A program made the position numbers and the translations under genes. Positions 44,316 to 56,741 of a stretch of DNA of 64,000 nucleotides are shown here, piece after piece. The notes under the pieces are model-generated. The model saw nothing but the letters and a program-made list of their open reading frames with translations. It did not search any database and was not told where the DNA came from. Each line of letters begins with the position of its first letter. The stretch's first letter is position 1. Source of the DNA: Sinorhizobium terangae (GTDB taxonomy: Bacteria; Pseudomonadota; Alphaproteobacteria; Rhizobiales; Rhizobiaceae); NCBI RefSeq assembly GCF_009601505.1, contig NZ_WITC01000066.1, positions 31,011-95,010 on the forward strand, given 5' to 3'.

Positions 44316-45257
44316 CTAGCCGAACGCGTTGGCCGGATAGGGCTTGCTGACCACCGGCAGGTATCTCGCACCCTGCGCCAGCAGGAACCGCTCGAAAGCC
44401 TGCATCGCCGGGGTGGTGACGCGGTCCAAGCGTGATACGCTGAACCATTGCCGGCGGATCGGCGTCTCCACCACATCGAGTATGACCAACCGGCCGAGCT
44501 TCACCTCCTGCTCGATAGTATGGGCCGAGATGAAGGCGATCCCAAGACCAGCGATGACGGCCTGCTTGATCGTCTCGTTCGACGCGATCTCCGTGCCGAG
44601 TTCCTCCAGTCTGTGCGGCGTGCCGCTCAGAAAGATCTCAAGCGAGATGCGCGTTCCCGAACCCTTCTCGCGTACCAGGAACTGCTCCTGGGCAATCCGC
44701 TCCCGCGAAATTTCCAGGACACCTGCAAGCGCATGACCGGCGTTGGCGATGAAGACCAGCGGATGGTCGCCGAACACTTGAGCGCGCACTTCGACATCGC
44801 GCGGTGGCCGCCCCATAAGGGCGACATCGATTTCATGATCCCTCAATTTTGTGATGATCTCGGCGCGATTGCCGATGAAGAGATTGATCTCGATGCCCGG
44901 AGTCTGATCGCGGAAGGCGGCAATCAGTTGCGGTGCGAAATATTTTCCGGTCGATACGACACCGAGACGCAACCGCCCGGTCCTGAGCCCCTTGATGGCA
45001 CTGATCGAATCCTCGAGCCCGACGAGGCTGTCTTCAACTGCCCGCGCCGCCTCCAGGAAGGCAATACCGTAAGCCGTCGGAACCATGCCGTTGCGCGTTC
45101 TGTCGAACAGCGGCACGCCGGCGTCCCGTTCGAGCTGCTGGATCTGCAAGGTGAGCGCCGGTCCGGTCACACGCAAAGCCTCGGCTGCGAGATTGATTTT
45201 CCCCAGCCTGCAAATGGCCTCAACAGTCCGGAGTTGGCGAAGGGTTACGTTGCGCAT
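44316..45257 (-). CDS. cbbR: LysR-type regulator CbbR of the Calvin cycle operon
   Basis: LysR-family activator of 313 residues divergent from cbbF. The N-terminal winged helix is 'VTLRQLRTVEAICRLGKINL', 'AAEALRVTGPALTLQIQQLE', 'RDAGVPLFDRTRNGMVPTAY'. The effector domain contains 'GRLRLGVVSTGKYFAPQLI' and 'ALMGRPPRDVEVRAQVFGDH', characteristic of CbbR, whose co-inducers are Calvin-cycle metabolites such as RuBP. The 115-base divergent spacer is the expected binding region for activation of cbbF and self-repression. Confidence 0.94.
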   Translation of the reverse strand: MRNVTLRQLRTVEAICRLGKINLAAEALRVTGPALTLQIQQLERDAGVPLFDRTRNGMVPTAYGIAFLEAARAVEDSLVGLEDSISAIKGLRTGRLRLGVVSTGKYFAPQLIAAFRDQTPGIEINLFIGNRAEIITKLRDHEIDVALMGRPPRDVEVRAQVFGDHPLVFIANAGHALAGVLEISRERIAQEQFLVREKGSGTRISLEIFLSGTPHRLEELGTEIASNETIKQAVIAGLGIAFISAHTIEQEVKLGRLVILDVVETPIRRQWFSVSRLDRVTTPAMQAFERFLLAQGARYLPVVSKPYPANAFG

Positions 45258-45372
45258 GCAAGAGAGTAAGTAAATCTAACTTCTGTAGTCAATCGAATAA
45301 ATTTTACAAACCGCCCTTTTGCGCCATCCTTTCCCGGACATCGTGGGAGGAGACATCGTGGGAGGAGACATC
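45258..45372. promoter_or_regulatory. cbbR-cbbF divergent control region
   Basis: 115 bases, AT-rich next to cbbR and GC-rich next to cbbF. An AAGT-N7-ACTT inverted repeat near 45265-45282 has the T-N11-A form expected of a LysR-type site, and TAAATTTTA follows near 45297-45305. Both are candidate CbbR half-sites by position. Footprinting data are not available, so the assignment is inference. Confidence 0.55.
45337..45372 (+). repeat. cbbF: Tandem 15-bp duplication of the cbbF ribosome binding site
   Basis: GACATCGTGGGAGGA occurs twice in direct succession (45337-45351, 45352-45366) followed by a partial third copy (GACATC) leading into the ATG at 45373. Each unit contains a GTG in frame with cbbF (45343, 45358) and a GGGAGGA Shine-Dalgarno. 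The duplication may affect translation or create extended N-termini. Confidence 0.8.
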
Positions 45373-46422
45373 ATGTCAGGCGCAACTCTCGAGGCTTATC
45401 TCGCATCGCGTACAGCCAATGGCGACGGTCCGGCGCCGGACGTGGCCGCAGTGATCCAGAGGCTGGCAACGGCCGCCCTCGTCGTCCGTAAAATCATGAA
45501 TCAGGGAGCGCTCGATACCGCGTTCAGTGGCACCCCCGGGTTCAGCAATTCAGACGGCGACCTGCAGAAGAATCTGGACGTCCTGTGCAACGAGCTCTTC
45601 CTGTCGTGCCTGCAGGGGGCGCCGGTCGCATACTACGCCTCGGAAGAGCTGGAAAAGCCTGTCCTGCTCAATCCGGCGGCGCACCTCGCTGTTGCGATCG
45701 ATCCGCTCGACGGCTCGTCGAACATCGAAAACAACGTCTCGATCGGCACTATCTTCTCCGTGCTTCCCGCCGCCAAGGGACCGGACGTGGACCCCTCCCA
45801 GTCCTTTCTGCAACCCGGAAACCGGCAATTGGCGGCGGGCTTTTTTATCTATGGTCCGCAAACCGCCCTCGTGCTCTCACTCGGCAAGGGCACGGAGATT
45901 TTCATCTTCTCCAACCGGCTCGGATGTTTCGTAGAGGCCTACAAGTCGGTCAGCATCCCGGAGCGCACCAGCGAATTCGCCATCAACATGTCGAACTACC
46001 GACACTGGGAAGAGGCGATCCGGCTCTATGTCGACGATTGCCTGGCAGGCTCCGAGGGGCCGCGCGAGCGGGACTTCAACATGCGGTGGATCGCCTCGCT
46101 GGTCGCCGACACCTATCGGATCTTGGTTCGCGGCGGGATTTTCCTTTACCCCGCCGATGGTCGAAAAGGATACCACCAGGGTCGGCTGCGGCTAGTCTAC
46201 GAAGCCAACCCGATTGCTTTCATCATCGAGAACGCCGGCGGCGCGGCCACAAACTCCATCACCCGCATTCTCGATCTCGTTCCGGAAAACCTGCACCAGC
46301 GCGTGCCGCTGGCTTTCGGCTCGCGCCGCGAGGTGGCGCGCGTCGCCCGCTATCACGTCGACCCGAACATGATTGGTGAACGCGCGCCGCTTTTCGGCAA
46401 GCGCGGTCTGTTTCGCGCCTAA
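45373..46422 (+). CDS. cbbF: Fructose-1,6-bisphosphatase (class I)
   Basis: FBPase of 349 residues from the ATG at 45373, with GGGAGGA nine bases upstream; upstream GTGs in the duplicated leader could add 5-10 residues. It hydrolyses fructose-1,6-bisphosphate (and probably sedoheptulose-1,7-bisphosphate) in the Calvin cycle. Signatures are 'NSDGDLQKNLDVLCNELF', 'YASEELEKPVLLN', the metal-binding 'VAIDPLDGSSNIENNVSIGT' and 'FLYPADGRKGYHQGRLRLVY'. It is the first gene of the cbbFPTALSX-rpe operon and lies 11 bases before cbbP. Confidence 0.95.
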   Translation: MSGATLEAYLASRTANGDGPAPDVAAVIQRLATAALVVRKIMNQGALDTAFSGTPGFSNSDGDLQKNLDVLCNELFLSCLQGAPVAYYASEELEKPVLLNPAAHLAVAIDPLDGSSNIENNVSIGTIFSVLPAAKGPDVDPSQSFLQPGNRQLAAGFFIYGPQTALVLSLGKGTEIFIFSNRLGCFVEAYKSVSIPERTSEFAINMSNYRHWEEAIRLYVDDCLAGSEGPRERDFNMRWIASLVADTYRILVRGGIFLYPADGRKGYHQGRLRLVYEANPIAFIIENAGGAATNSITRILDLVPENLHQRVPLAFGSRREVARVARYHVDPNMIGERAPLFGKRGLFRA

Positions 46423-46433
46423 AGGAGACCGGT

Positions 46434-47303
46434 ATGTCAGCCAAATACCCGATCATATCGATCACCGGCTCCTCCGGCGCCGGCACCACCACAGTGAAGG
46501 ACACCTTCGAAAAGATCTTCAAGCGTGAGAACGTCTCGGCGTCCTTCATCGAAGGGGATGCTTTCCACCGCTACGACCGGGAAACCATGCGCCGCAAGAT
46601 AGCCGAGGAGAAAGCGCGAGGCGTCGATTTCACCCATTTCTCCGCCGAGGCGAACGAACTGGAAATCCTGGAGAGCGTCTTTGCCGAATATGGCAGGCGC
46701 GGCATCGGACGCACGCGTCACTACGTGCATGACGACGCCGAGGCCGCGAAATATGGCGCGGAACCCGGGACATTCACGAACTGGGAAGAGTTTGGCGACA
46801 GCGATCTTCTTTTCTACGAGGGATTGCATGGCTGTGCCGTCACCGAGACGGTCAATCTCGCCCAGCATTGCGATCTGAAGATCGGCGTCGTTCCGGTCAT
46901 CAATCTCGAATGGATTCAGAAGATCCATCGCGACAAGGCGACGCGCGGCTACTCCACCGAGGCCGTGACCGACACGATCCTGCGGCGCATGCCCGACTAC
47001 GTGCACTATATCTGCCCGCAGTTTTCGCTCACCGATATCAATTTCCAGCGTGTGCCGATCGTCGATACGTCCAACCCCTTCATCGCCCGCTGGATACCGA
47101 CGCACGCCGAATCCATCCTGGTCATCCGCTTCGCCAAACCGCAAAGCATCGATTTCCCCTACCTGCTGTCGATGCTCCACAACAGCTTCATGTCGCGCGC
47201 CAATTCCATCGTGGTGCCGGGCGACAAGCTCGATCTCGCCATGCAGCTGATCTTTACGCCGCTCATCCACAAACTGCTCGAGCGCAAACACCGCATGTCG
47301 TGA
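46434..47303 (+). CDS. cbbP: Phosphoribulokinase
   Basis: Kinase of 289 residues, the usual length of bacterial octameric PRK. It makes RuBP from ribulose-5-phosphate and ATP. Signatures are the P-loop '[18 protein letters not shown]', '[15 protein letters not shown]', '[12 protein letters not shown]', '[20 protein letters not shown]' and '[17 protein letters not shown]'. AAGGAG precedes the ATG. It is ten bases upstream of cbbT. Confidence 0.96.
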   Translation: MSAKYPIISITGSSGAGTTTVKDTFEKIFKRENVSASFIEGDAFHRYDRETMRRKIAEEKARGVDFTHFSAEANELEILESVFAEYGRRGIGRTRHYVHDDAEAAKYGAEPGTFTNWEEFGDSDLLFYEGLHGCAVTETVNLAQHCDLKIGVVPVINLEWIQKIHRDKATRGYSTEAVTDTILRRMPDYVHYICPQFSLTDINFQRVPIVDTSNPFIARWIPTHAESILVIRFAKPQSIDFPYLLSMLHNSFMSRANSIVVPGDKLDLAMQLIFTPLIHKLLERKHRMS

Positions 47304-47313
47304 GGAGGACATC

Positions 47314-49401
47314 ATGAATGTTTCGCAGCAGATCGAAGCCCGAGCCGCCGCATCGGAGCGCAACATGGCCGATGCCATCCGGTTTCTCGCCATGGATGCC
47401 GTGCAGAAGGCCAATTCCGGCCATCCCGGAATGCCGATGGGCATGGCCGACGCGGTGACCGTCCTCTTCAACCGCTTCATCAAGATTGACCCCTCCCTGC
47501 CCGACTGGCCGGATCGCGATCGTTTCGTGCTTTCGGCCGGTCATGGGTCGATGCTCATCTATGCCATCCATCACCTCATCGGCTTTGCCGACATGCCGAT
47601 GGCCGAGCTGTCAGCATTCCGCCAGCTCGGCTCGAAAACGGCCGGCCATCCCGAATACGGCCATGCCCTTGGGATCGAGACCACCACCGGCCCGCTCGGC
47701 CAGGGAATTGCCACGGCCGTCGGCATGGCGATTGCCGAACAGATGATGGCCGCCCGCTTTTCGAGTTCGCTCTGCAATCACTTCACCTATGTGGTCGCCG
47801 GCGACGGTTGCCTGCAGGAGGGTATCGGCCACGAGGCGATTGACCTTGCCGGACATCTGAAGCTGCGCAAGCTCATCGTGCTCTGGGACGACAACCGGAT
47901 ATCGATCGATGGTTCGACCGACCTCTCCACCTCGATGGATCAGCTTGCACGTTTCCGCGCCGCCGGCTGGGACGCGCAACGCGTCGATGGCCACGACCCC
48001 GAGGCCGTGGCGAAGGCGATCCAGCGAGCGCACCGGACCCGCAAGCCATCGCTGATTGCCTGCCGCACCCGGATCGGCAAGGGCGCAGCCAGCATGGAAG
48101 GATCGCACAAGACCCATGGGGCAGCACTCGGCGACAAGGAAATCGCCGCGACACGCGAAAAGCTCGCCTGGCCACACCCACCCTTCTTCGTGCCGCCCGA
48201 GATCAAGTCCGCCTGGCAGCGGGTGGCGGTCAGAGGCCGGATGGCGCGCGAGGCATGGGAAACCCGGCTGGATGCTTCCCGCTCGAAAAGGCGCTACGAA
48301 CAAACCGTCGGCCGGCAACTAGGCGACGACCTTGCTCCTCTGCTGGCTAAATTCCGAGCGGCACACCGCAAGAGAGCCTCCAAGGTCGCCACACGCCAGG
48401 CCTCGCAGATGACGCTGGAGGTCATCAATGGCGCGACGGCCCTGACGGTCGGCGGCTCCGCCGACCTGACCGGCTCGAACCTGACGATGACGTCGCAGAC
48501 TCAGCCCATCGGGCCTGGCAATTTCAAGGGCCGCTACCTGCATTACGGTATCCGTGAGCACGGCATGGCGGCCGCCATGAACGGCATCGCGCTGCATGGC
48601 GGCTTCATCCCCTATGGCGGCACGTTCCTGGCGTTTTCAGACTATGCGCGCGGCGCGATCCGACTCTCGGCACTGATGGGTCTCCCCGTCATCTATGTGC
48701 TTACTCATGACTCCATCGGTCTTGGCGAGGACGGACCGACCCACCAGCCGGTCGAGCATCTGGCGATGCTGCGTGCCACCCCCAACCTCAACGTCTTCCG
48801 GCCCGCCGACATCATCGAGACGGCGGAATGCTGGGAGATCGCGCTTGGCGAGAAGAAGACGCCAAGCGTCCTCGCTCTCTCGCGGCAGGCTCTGCCGATG
48901 CTGCGCCAGACCGACGGCGACGAGAATTTGTCAGCGCGCGGGGCGTATGTCCTCAGGGAAGCGCGTGGGGCCCGCGACGTTACGCTGCTTGCCACCGGGT
49001 CCGAGGTCGAGATCGCCGTCGCTGCAGCGGAACGCTTGCAGGCCGAGGAGAGTATCGAAGCGGCGGTGGTCTCCATGCCCTGCTGGGAGAAATTCGAAGT
49101 CCAGGATGTATCCTATCAGCGGCAGGTCCTCGGAGATGCCCCGCGCATTGCCGTGGAAGCGGCCGGCCGCCTCGGCTGGGATCGCTGGATGGGGCCGGAC
49201 GGTGCCTTCGTCGGCATGGTCGGCTTCGGTGCCTCCGCACCGGCCGGAGACCTCTACCGCCATTTCGGCATCACCGCCGACCACATCATCGCCGAAGCGT
49301 TGAGGCTCGTTCGCAAGGAATTCCGGGACGCGCGCCCCATCGGCACCGGGACCACCATGCGGGCCGGCGAAGCCGTCATCGCATCGTCCAGGGAGGTTTG
49401 A
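47314..49401 (+). CDS. cbbT: Transketolase
   Basis: Thiamine-diphosphate enzyme of 695 residues transferring two-carbon units in the regeneration phase. Signatures are '[20 protein letters not shown]', '[19 protein letters not shown]', the ThDP motif '[20 protein letters not shown]' ending in '[12 protein letters not shown]', '[20 protein letters not shown]' and '[20 protein letters not shown]'. A segment of about 40 residues around '[19 protein letters not shown]' is typical of the inter-domain link. GAGGAGG precedes the ATG. Confidence 0.96.
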   Translation: MNVSQQIEARAAASERNMADAIRFLAMDAVQKANSGHPGMPMGMADAVTVLFNRFIKIDPSLPDWPDRDRFVLSAGHGSMLIYAIHHLIGFADMPMAELSAFRQLGSKTAGHPEYGHALGIETTTGPLGQGIATAVGMAIAEQMMAARFSSSLCNHFTYVVAGDGCLQEGIGHEAIDLAGHLKLRKLIVLWDDNRISIDGSTDLSTSMDQLARFRAAGWDAQRVDGHDPEAVAKAIQRAHRTRKPSLIACRTRIGKGAASMEGSHKTHGAALGDKEIAATREKLAWPHPPFFVPPEIKSAWQRVAVRGRMAREAWETRLDASRSKRRYEQTVGRQLGDDLAPLLAKFRAAHRKRASKVATRQASQMTLEVINGATALTVGGSADLTGSNLTMTSQTQPIGPGNFKGRYLHYGIREHGMAAAMNGIALHGGFIPYGGTFLAFSDYARGAIRLSALMGLPVIYVLTHDSIGLGEDGPTHQPVEHLAMLRATPNLNVFRPADIIETAECWEIALGEKKTPSVLALSRQALPMLRQTDGDENLSARGAYVLREARGARDVTLLATGSEVEIAVAAAERLQAEESIEAAVVSMPCWEKFEVQDVSYQRQVLGDAPRIAVEAAGRLGWDRWMGPDGAFVGMVGFGASAPAGDLYRHFGITADHIIAEALRLVRKEFRDARPIGTGTTMRAGEAVIASSREV

Positions 49402-49403
49402 CC

Positions 49404-51970
<2,567 letters not shown>

Positions 51971-51996
51971 CGGATACAGGAATAAGGAGAGACGAC

Positions 51997-52386
51997 ATGC
52001 GTATCACTCAAGGATGCTTCTCGTTCCTGCCGGACCTGACGGACGAACAGGTAACGGCACAGGTGGAGTACTGTCTCGGTAAGGGATGGGCGATCGGCGT
52101 CGAGCATACTGACGATCCGCATCCCCGCAACACCTACTGGGAAATGTGGGGCAATCCGATGTTCGACCTCAAGGATGCCAAGGGCGTCATGATGGAGTTG
52201 GAGGATTGCCGCAAAGCCCATCCGCAGGATTACATCCGCCTGAATGCCTTCGATTCCAGCCGCGGCCTCGAGACTGTGACGATGTCCTTCATCGTCAACC
52301 GTCCCGACAACGAGCCAAAACTGCGAATGACCCGCACGGAAAGCCGCGGTCGCAGCCAGCGCTATGCCTGGGAAACGCAGCGATAA
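51997..52386 (+). CDS. cbbS: RuBisCO small subunit, red-type
   Basis: Small subunit of 129 residues from the ATG at 51997, 26 bases after cbbL, with AAGGAGAG upstream. It has '[19 protein letters not shown]', '[20 protein letters not shown]', '[20 protein letters not shown]' and the C-terminal extension after '[17 protein letters not shown]' that forms the beta-hairpin channel plug typical of red-type enzymes. It lies 13 bases upstream of cbbX. Confidence 0.97.
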   Translation: MRITQGCFSFLPDLTDEQVTAQVEYCLGKGWAIGVEHTDDPHPRNTYWEMWGNPMFDLKDAKGVMMELEDCRKAHPQDYIRLNAFDSSRGLETVTMSFIVNRPDNEPKLRMTRTESRGRSQRYAWETQR

Positions 52387-52399
52387 AGGAGCAGACAAG

Positions 52400-53335
52400 A
52401 TGGCGATGCCGCAAGCCCAATCGAGCACCGAAAGCCTGCCGACATCGGTCGACCTCGCCGAGGAATACAGGGCCTCCGGCGTCGCCGAAATCCTCGACGA
52501 GCTGGATCGAGAGCTCGTTGGCCTGAAACCCGTGAAGCGGCGGATCCGCGAGACGGCCGCCCTGCTGCTCGTTGAACGGGCCCGCCGTGCGATGGGCCTC
52601 ACCCACGAGCCGCCGTCGCTGCACATGAGCTTCACCGGCAATCCCGGCACCGGCAAGACGACGGTCGCCTTGCGCATGGCCAATCTGCTGCACAGGCTCG
52701 GCTATATCCGCAAGGGACATCTCGTGTCGGTGACGCGCGACGACCTGGTCGGACAATATATCGGCCACACGGCGCCCAAGACCAAGGAGATCCTGAAGAA
52801 GGCAATGGGCGGCGTGCTGTTCATCGACGAGGCCTATTATCTCTACCGTCCGGACAACGAGCGCGACTACGGCCAGGAAGCGATCGAGATCCTGCTGCAG
52901 GTCATGGAGAACAACCGCGACGATCTTGTCGTCATTCTCGCCGGCTACGCCGACCGCATGGACCGGTTTTTCGAGAGCAACCCGGGCTTCCGCTCGCGCA
53001 TTGCCCACCATATCGATTTTCCCGACTACGACGACGGCGAGCTCCTGTCGATTGCAGAGAGCATGCTCAGCCGTCAGGGCTATCGATTTGACGCCGAGGC
53101 GACAGCGGTGATGGGCGACTACATCGCGCGCCGCCGGCGCCAGCCGCATTTCGCCAATGCGCGCTCGATCCGCAACGCGCTCGACCGGGCGCGACTGCGG
53201 CAGGCAAACCGCCTGTTCGAGGAAACCGTCGGCCCGGTCGACGCCGAGCAACTCTCAACCATCACGGCTCGGGACATTTCCGCAAGTCGCGTGTTCAGCA
53301 TGGGAGAGCCCAATCATCCGGAGACGTCGTCATGA
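52400..53335 (+). CDS. cbbX: Red-type RuBisCO activase CbbX
   Basis: AAA+ ATPase of 311 residues from the ATG at 52400. It remodels inhibited RuBisCO by pulling on the CbbL C-terminus and is stimulated by RuBP. Signatures are Walker A '[19 protein letters not shown]', the pore-loop region '[20 protein letters not shown]', Walker B '[20 protein letters not shown]' and sensor regions '[20 protein letters not shown]', '[15 protein letters not shown]'. Its stop overlaps the rpe start by four bases. Confidence 0.97.
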   Translation: MAMPQAQSSTESLPTSVDLAEEYRASGVAEILDELDRELVGLKPVKRRIRETAALLLVERARRAMGLTHEPPSLHMSFTGNPGTGKTTVALRMANLLHRLGYIRKGHLVSVTRDDLVGQYIGHTAPKTKEILKKAMGGVLFIDEAYYLYRPDNERDYGQEAIEILLQVMENNRDDLVVILAGYADRMDRFFESNPGFRSRIAHHIDFPDYDDGELLSIAESMLSRQGYRFDAEATAVMGDYIARRRRQPHFANARSIRNALDRARLRQANRLFEETVGPVDAEQLSTITARDISASRVFSMGEPNHPETSS

Positions 53336-54018
53336 GCGAGAAGACCATCATAGCCCCTTCGGTTCTGTCGGCTGATTTCGCACGACTCGGCGAAGAGGTC
53401 GAGACCGTTTGCCGGGCGGGTGCCGACTGGATCCACCTTGACGTTATGGACGGCCATTTCGTGCCGAACATCACCTTCGGGCCACCGGTCATCAAGGCGA
53501 TCCGGAGCCGAACGGACAAGGTGTTCGACTGTCACTTGATGATCGCACCAGCCGACCCGTTTCTCGGTGCCTTCGCCGAGGCCGGCTGCGACATCATCAC
53601 AGTTCATGCCGAAGTGACTACCCACCTCGACCGGTCGTTGCAGGCGATCCGCGACCTCGGCTGCAAGGCCGGCGTGTCGCTCAATCCCTCGACGCCGGAA
53701 ACCACCATCGAATATGTGCTGGACCGACTGGACCTCGTCCTCCTGATGACGGTCAATCCGGGTTTCGGCGGCCAGGCCTTTATTCCATCGGCCGTCGAGA
53801 AGGTGCGGCGCGTGAAGTCCATGATTGGCAGCCGTCCAATCCACATCGAGATCGACGGCGGCGTGACGCCGGAAACGGCACCGCTCGTTGCCGCCGCCGG
53901 TGCGGACGTGCTGGTTGCCGGCTCCGCGGTGTTCAAGGGCGGCAGCGAGGAAGCCTACGCGAGAAACATCGCGGCCATCCGTGCGGCCTCCGATGGCGCG
54001 ATGCAGAAAGCGGCGTGA
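53332..54018 (+). CDS. rpe: Ribulose-phosphate 3-epimerase
   Basis: TIM-barrel epimerase of 228 residues (also named cbbE/ppe in cbb operons) interconverting ribulose-5-P and xylulose-5-P. Signatures are '[18 protein letters not shown]', '[20 protein letters not shown]', '[10 protein letters not shown]'-like '[15 protein letters not shown]', '[20 protein letters not shown]' and '[20 protein letters not shown]'. It is coupled to cbbX by an ATGA overlap and is three bases upstream of the redoxin gene. Confidence 0.96.
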   Translation: MSEKTIIAPSVLSADFARLGEEVETVCRAGADWIHLDVMDGHFVPNITFGPPVIKAIRSRTDKVFDCHLMIAPADPFLGAFAEAGCDIITVHAEVTTHLDRSLQAIRDLGCKAGVSLNPSTPETTIEYVLDRLDLVLLMTVNPGFGGQAFIPSAVEKVRRVKSMIGSRPIHIEIDGGVTPETAPLVAAAGADVLVAGSAVFKGGSEEAYARNIAAIRAASDGAMQKAA

Positions 54019-54021
54019 GCC

Positions 54022-54588
54022 ATGGCCGCGACACCTCCTGTCTGTGATTTCGGCTGGCCGGCGGTCGACGCCAGGCTTCCCGGCGCCGATGGTCTCACCC
54101 ACTCCATATTCGATCGGGCCGGCCCGAAGGGGCTGGTCGTTGCCTTCATCTGCAATCACTGCCCCTATGTGAAAGCGGTCATTGCCCGGATCGTTCGGGA
54201 CGCGGTCGGCCTCAAGACTCACGGTGTCGGCTTCGTGGCGATCAACGCCAATGACGCCGGCACGTATCCGGAAGACTCGTTCGACAACATGAAGCGCTTC
54301 GCTTCGCAAAACGCCCTGCCCTTTCCCTATCTCTACGACGAGGACCAATCCGTCGCCAAAGCGTATGGCGCCGTCTGCACGCCCGACTTCTTCGGCTTCA
54401 ACAAGGACATGAAACTGCAATATCGCGGGCGACTGGACGCCTCGCGCAAGGAGATCGGCCCTGCCGATCTGAGGCGCGACCTTTACGAGGCCATGGTCAT
54501 GGTCGCGCTGTTCGGCAAAGGCCCGTCGGAACAACAGCCCTCCATAGGCTGTGCCATCAAATGGAAAGCATCGGCCTATCAGGCTTGA
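54022..54588 (+). CDS. Thioredoxin-fold redoxin (AhpC/TSA-like) at the end of the cbb operon
   Basis: Protein of 188 residues with a peroxiredoxin/thioredoxin fold. The reactive region is 'LVVAFICNHCPYVKAVIARI' (C44, C47: CNHC in place of CGPC), followed by 'VGFVAINANDAGTYPEDSFD', 'FPYLYDEDQSVAKAYGAVCT' and 'PDFFGFNKDMKLQYRGRLD'. No signal peptide. It starts three bases after rpe and a strong hairpin follows, so it closes the operon. It may be a redox partner for thiol-regulated Calvin enzymes or a peroxidase; the first idea is inference. Confidence 0.85.
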   Translation: MAATPPVCDFGWPAVDARLPGADGLTHSIFDRAGPKGLVVAFICNHCPYVKAVIARIVRDAVGLKTHGVGFVAINANDAGTYPEDSFDNMKRFASQNALPFPYLYDEDQSVAKAYGAVCTPDFFGFNKDMKLQYRGRLDASRKEIGPADLRRDLYEAMVMVALFGKGPSEQQPSIGCAIKWKASAYQA

Positions 54589-54613
54589 ATTCCATTTCGC
54601 CGACGGGTTAGCC

Positions 54614-54643
54614 ACCCCCTCTGCCCTGCCGGGCAGAGGGGGT
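54614..54643. terminator. Strong GC-rich hairpin after the cbb operon
   Basis: ACCCCCTCTGCCC (54614-54626), a four-base loop, and GGGCAGAGGGGGT (54631-54643): a perfect 13-base-pair stem. It lies 25 bases after the redoxin stop and before the convergent gfa gene, so it can serve both strands. A T-run is lacking, so termination or mRNA 3' protection is inferred; similar palindromes are dispersed in alphaproteobacteria. Confidence 0.7.
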
Positions 54644-54751
54644 GCCTCCAACCGACTTGGCCGTAAACGCCTCAAACCCCACCCGTTGGGAGCGCCTCCT
54701 AACAGGAGACAAACGGGCGGGGTCCGAGGGAGGAGGCGTTGGGCTCTCTTG

Positions 54752-55321
54752 TCAGGCCGGCAATGCGCCGGACTGTTTTGCGATATGCGTGGCGATTGCG
54801 TCCATCAGCGCAGGAGACAAGCAGTCGTAGGGGGGCAGGCCGAGTTCGGTCAGGCGTGCACGGATGTCCGGCATCCTGTCGGGGCTGACGCCGCTTTCGA
54901 TCACGGAGGATACGAAGGCTGCAAATTGCGGCGGCGACCAACCGGTTTCGTCGCTGAGCTCGGTATGCACGAAATCGAGGCCATAGAAGGGATGCTTGGT
55001 ATTCTCGATCCGGCCATACATGTGCGTACCGCAATCCTTGCAGGCGTAGCGCTGGATCGTTGCGCTTGGATCGATGATCTGCAGCTTTTCCGAACCGGAT
55101 GTGACGTTCACCTTGTCGCGGCTGACAACCGCGATCTGCGCAAAGATCGCGCCATTTGGCTTCCAGCATTTGGTGCAGCCGCAGGCATGGTTGTGTGCCG
55201 TCTGTGCATCGATCCTGACGGTCACCGGATTGGTTGTGCATTTGCATTTCAGCGTGCCGCCCTGGAAGTCCGGGCTGGCGGGCGGAAAGCCGTTGTCGAT
55301 GGACGGATGTAGCTTGAGCAT
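54752..55321 (-). CDS. gfa: S-(hydroxymethyl)glutathione synthase (Gfa)
   Basis: Glutathione-dependent formaldehyde-activating enzyme of 189 residues, typical length. It speeds the condensation of formaldehyde and glutathione. Zinc ligands are visible: 'LKCKCTTNP' (C26, C28), '[10 protein letters not shown]' (C47, C49, C52) and '[12 protein letters not shown]' (C94, C97). It starts '[20 protein letters not shown]', close to characterised Gfa. With the class III dehydrogenase and FghA at 62.5-64 kb it completes the glutathione pathway of formaldehyde oxidation. Confidence 0.95.
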   Translation of the reverse strand: MLKLHPSIDNGFPPASPDFQGGTLKCKCTTNPVTVRIDAQTAHNHACGCTKCWKPNGAIFAQIAVVSRDKVNVTSGSEKLQIIDPSATIQRYACKDCGTHMYGRIENTKHPFYGLDFVHTELSDETGWSPPQFAAFVSSVIESGVSPDRMPDIRARLTELGLPPYDCLSPALMDAIATHIAKQSGALPA

Positions 55322-55372
55322 CTGTTCCTCCTCTCTCTTGAACGTCTTCAGGTCCTTCCCGAGAAAGCAGGA

Positions 55373-55534
55373 TCAAGGCAAATGCCGTCGGCGGCAATAT
55401 AGCGGAAAGTGTCGGTTTTCGGCGTCGACCGCCTGCAAACGGGCACTGTCGAGCACCTTGTCCATCTCGAAATGGATGTCGCGCAGGATCTCGTCGCCGC
55501 CGAATGCCTTTCGTCTGACATCGACCTTGATCAT
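55373..55534 (-). pseudogene. Remnant of an ABC transporter ATP-binding protein gene (N-terminus only)
   Basis: A 53-codon frame from the ATG at 55534. The first ~24 residues ('MIKVDVRRKAFGGDEILRDI' and following) resemble the opening of an ABC ATPase up to just before the Walker A loop; after 'HFEMDKV' the sequence turns to unrelated codons and stops. The DNA immediately upstream on the same strand codes for a hydrophobic fragment ('VLVYALSFIGVMREALL') that could be another exporter remnant. In related PQQ/methanol clusters an ABC exporter lies beside the beta-propeller and substrate-binding genes; here it seems deleted. The rest of 55322-55765 shows no gene. Confidence 0.5.
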
Positions 55535-55765
55535 GCCGTCCTCCAGCGCCGCACGCGGCGTTCTGACGGCTGCAGAGCAGCGCCTCGCGCATCACGCCGA
55601 TGAATGAAAGCGCGTAAACCAGCACTATGCCCAGGGGCCGATACAGGAGTTCGTCCGATACGATCTAGAGCAGCAGAAGGAGTTCATCGCCTCCTCCCCC
55701 AAAACTGTCATTTCCGGCCGGCTCACTGAACGAAGGTCTGCACCTTCCGGCTGCATTGCTTCTTC

Positions 55766-56740
55766 TTAGTTCGGAGCGACCACGACGCCCCAGGGCTGCT
55801 CGCCGACTTGAACCGAGCGGATCACCGTTTCCTCTTTGACATCGATGATGCTGACATCGTTTGAGTTGCCATTCGTGGTGATCAGGAATTCCTCGTCCGG
55901 GGTGAATGCCATCTGCCAGACGCGCTGCCCGACAAGCAGGTAGTCGAGAACTTCGTCCTTCACGGCGTCGATCACCGCAACCCGGTTGGCCGGGCCGAGC
56001 GCCACGAAAACGCGGGAGCCATCCTTGGTCGCCTTGACACCCACCGGCTGCAACCATTCCGGCAGAATGCCCGGCACGGCAAAGCCGATCTTCTTGGCGA
56101 TCGTCGGCTCGGGCGCCGCCAGGTCGATCACGGAAACGGTGCCGCCGATTTCAGAGCTGACGTAAAGCTTCTTGCCGTCGGCCGTGAATTCGGCGTAGCG
56201 CGGGCGCTGGTCCACCCGCACGTTGTGCTCGATCTCGTAGGTGGAGGCGTTGATGAAATGCGCCATATTGGTGGTTTCGGAGGTGTTGATGATGGTCTTC
56301 GCATCCGGGCTGACCGCAACGCCTTCCGGTTCGACGCCGACCGGTATCTCGGCCACCACCTGACGCGTCTTCACGTCCACGACCGTTACCAGATTGTCGT
56401 CCTCGTTCGCCACGTAGAGCGGATTGCCTGAGGGATCGAGAACGAACAGCTCCGGATCGGCGCCTGACGGCAGCGTATGCAGTTCCTTGTAGGTTTCGGG
56501 ATCGAAGACCCGGACGGTGTCGTCATCCGAAGCGCAGACATAGAGCTCCTTGCCATCGGGGCTGATCGTGATGCCGCGCGGCCTGTTGCCGGCCGGAAAG
56601 GTGGCGATCACCTCCCAGCTTTGGCTGTCGAGCACTGTCACGTTGTTGCTGCGTTCATTGGTCACGAAGACCTTGTTGGCCTCAGCAGGGCCGGCAAACA
56701 TCAGAACGGCCGGCAAGAGCAACACTGCGGATCTCAGCAT
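55766..56740 (-). CDS. PQQ-dependent catabolism-associated beta-propeller protein
   Basis: Periplasmic YVTN-type seven-bladed propeller of 324 residues from the ATG at 56740. The signal peptide is 'MLRSAVLLLPAVLMFAGPAE', cleaved near 'AEA-NKVFVTNE'. About seven repeats follow of the form 'GITISPDGKELYVCASDDDT' and 'GVAVSPDAKTIINTSETTN', each ending with 'V.VFD/V.VID'. Such proteins accompany quinoprotein alcohol dehydrogenases; role unknown, perhaps sensing or scaffolding. It starts one base after the stop of the substrate-binding-like gene, so the two are coupled. Confidence 0.9.
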   Translation of the reverse strand: MLRSAVLLLPAVLMFAGPAEANKVFVTNERSNNVTVLDSQSWEVIATFPAGNRPRGITISPDGKELYVCASDDDTVRVFDPETYKELHTLPSGADPELFVLDPSGNPLYVANEDDNLVTVVDVKTRQVVAEIPVGVEPEGVAVSPDAKTIINTSETTNMAHFINASTYEIEHNVRVDQRPRYAEFTADGKKLYVSSEIGGTVSVIDLAAPEPTIAKKIGFAVPGILPEWLQPVGVKATKDGSRVFVALGPANRVAVIDAVKDEVLDYLLVGQRVWQMAFTPDEEFLITTNGNSNDVSIIDVKEETVIRSVQVGEQPWGVVVAPN

Positions 56741-56741
56741 T

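Noticed and set aside
54699..55625. A 308-codon minus-strand frame over gfa and the upstream gap
   Set aside because: Most of it shadows gfa in another frame. Only the first few hydrophobic residues were kept as a possible exporter remnant.
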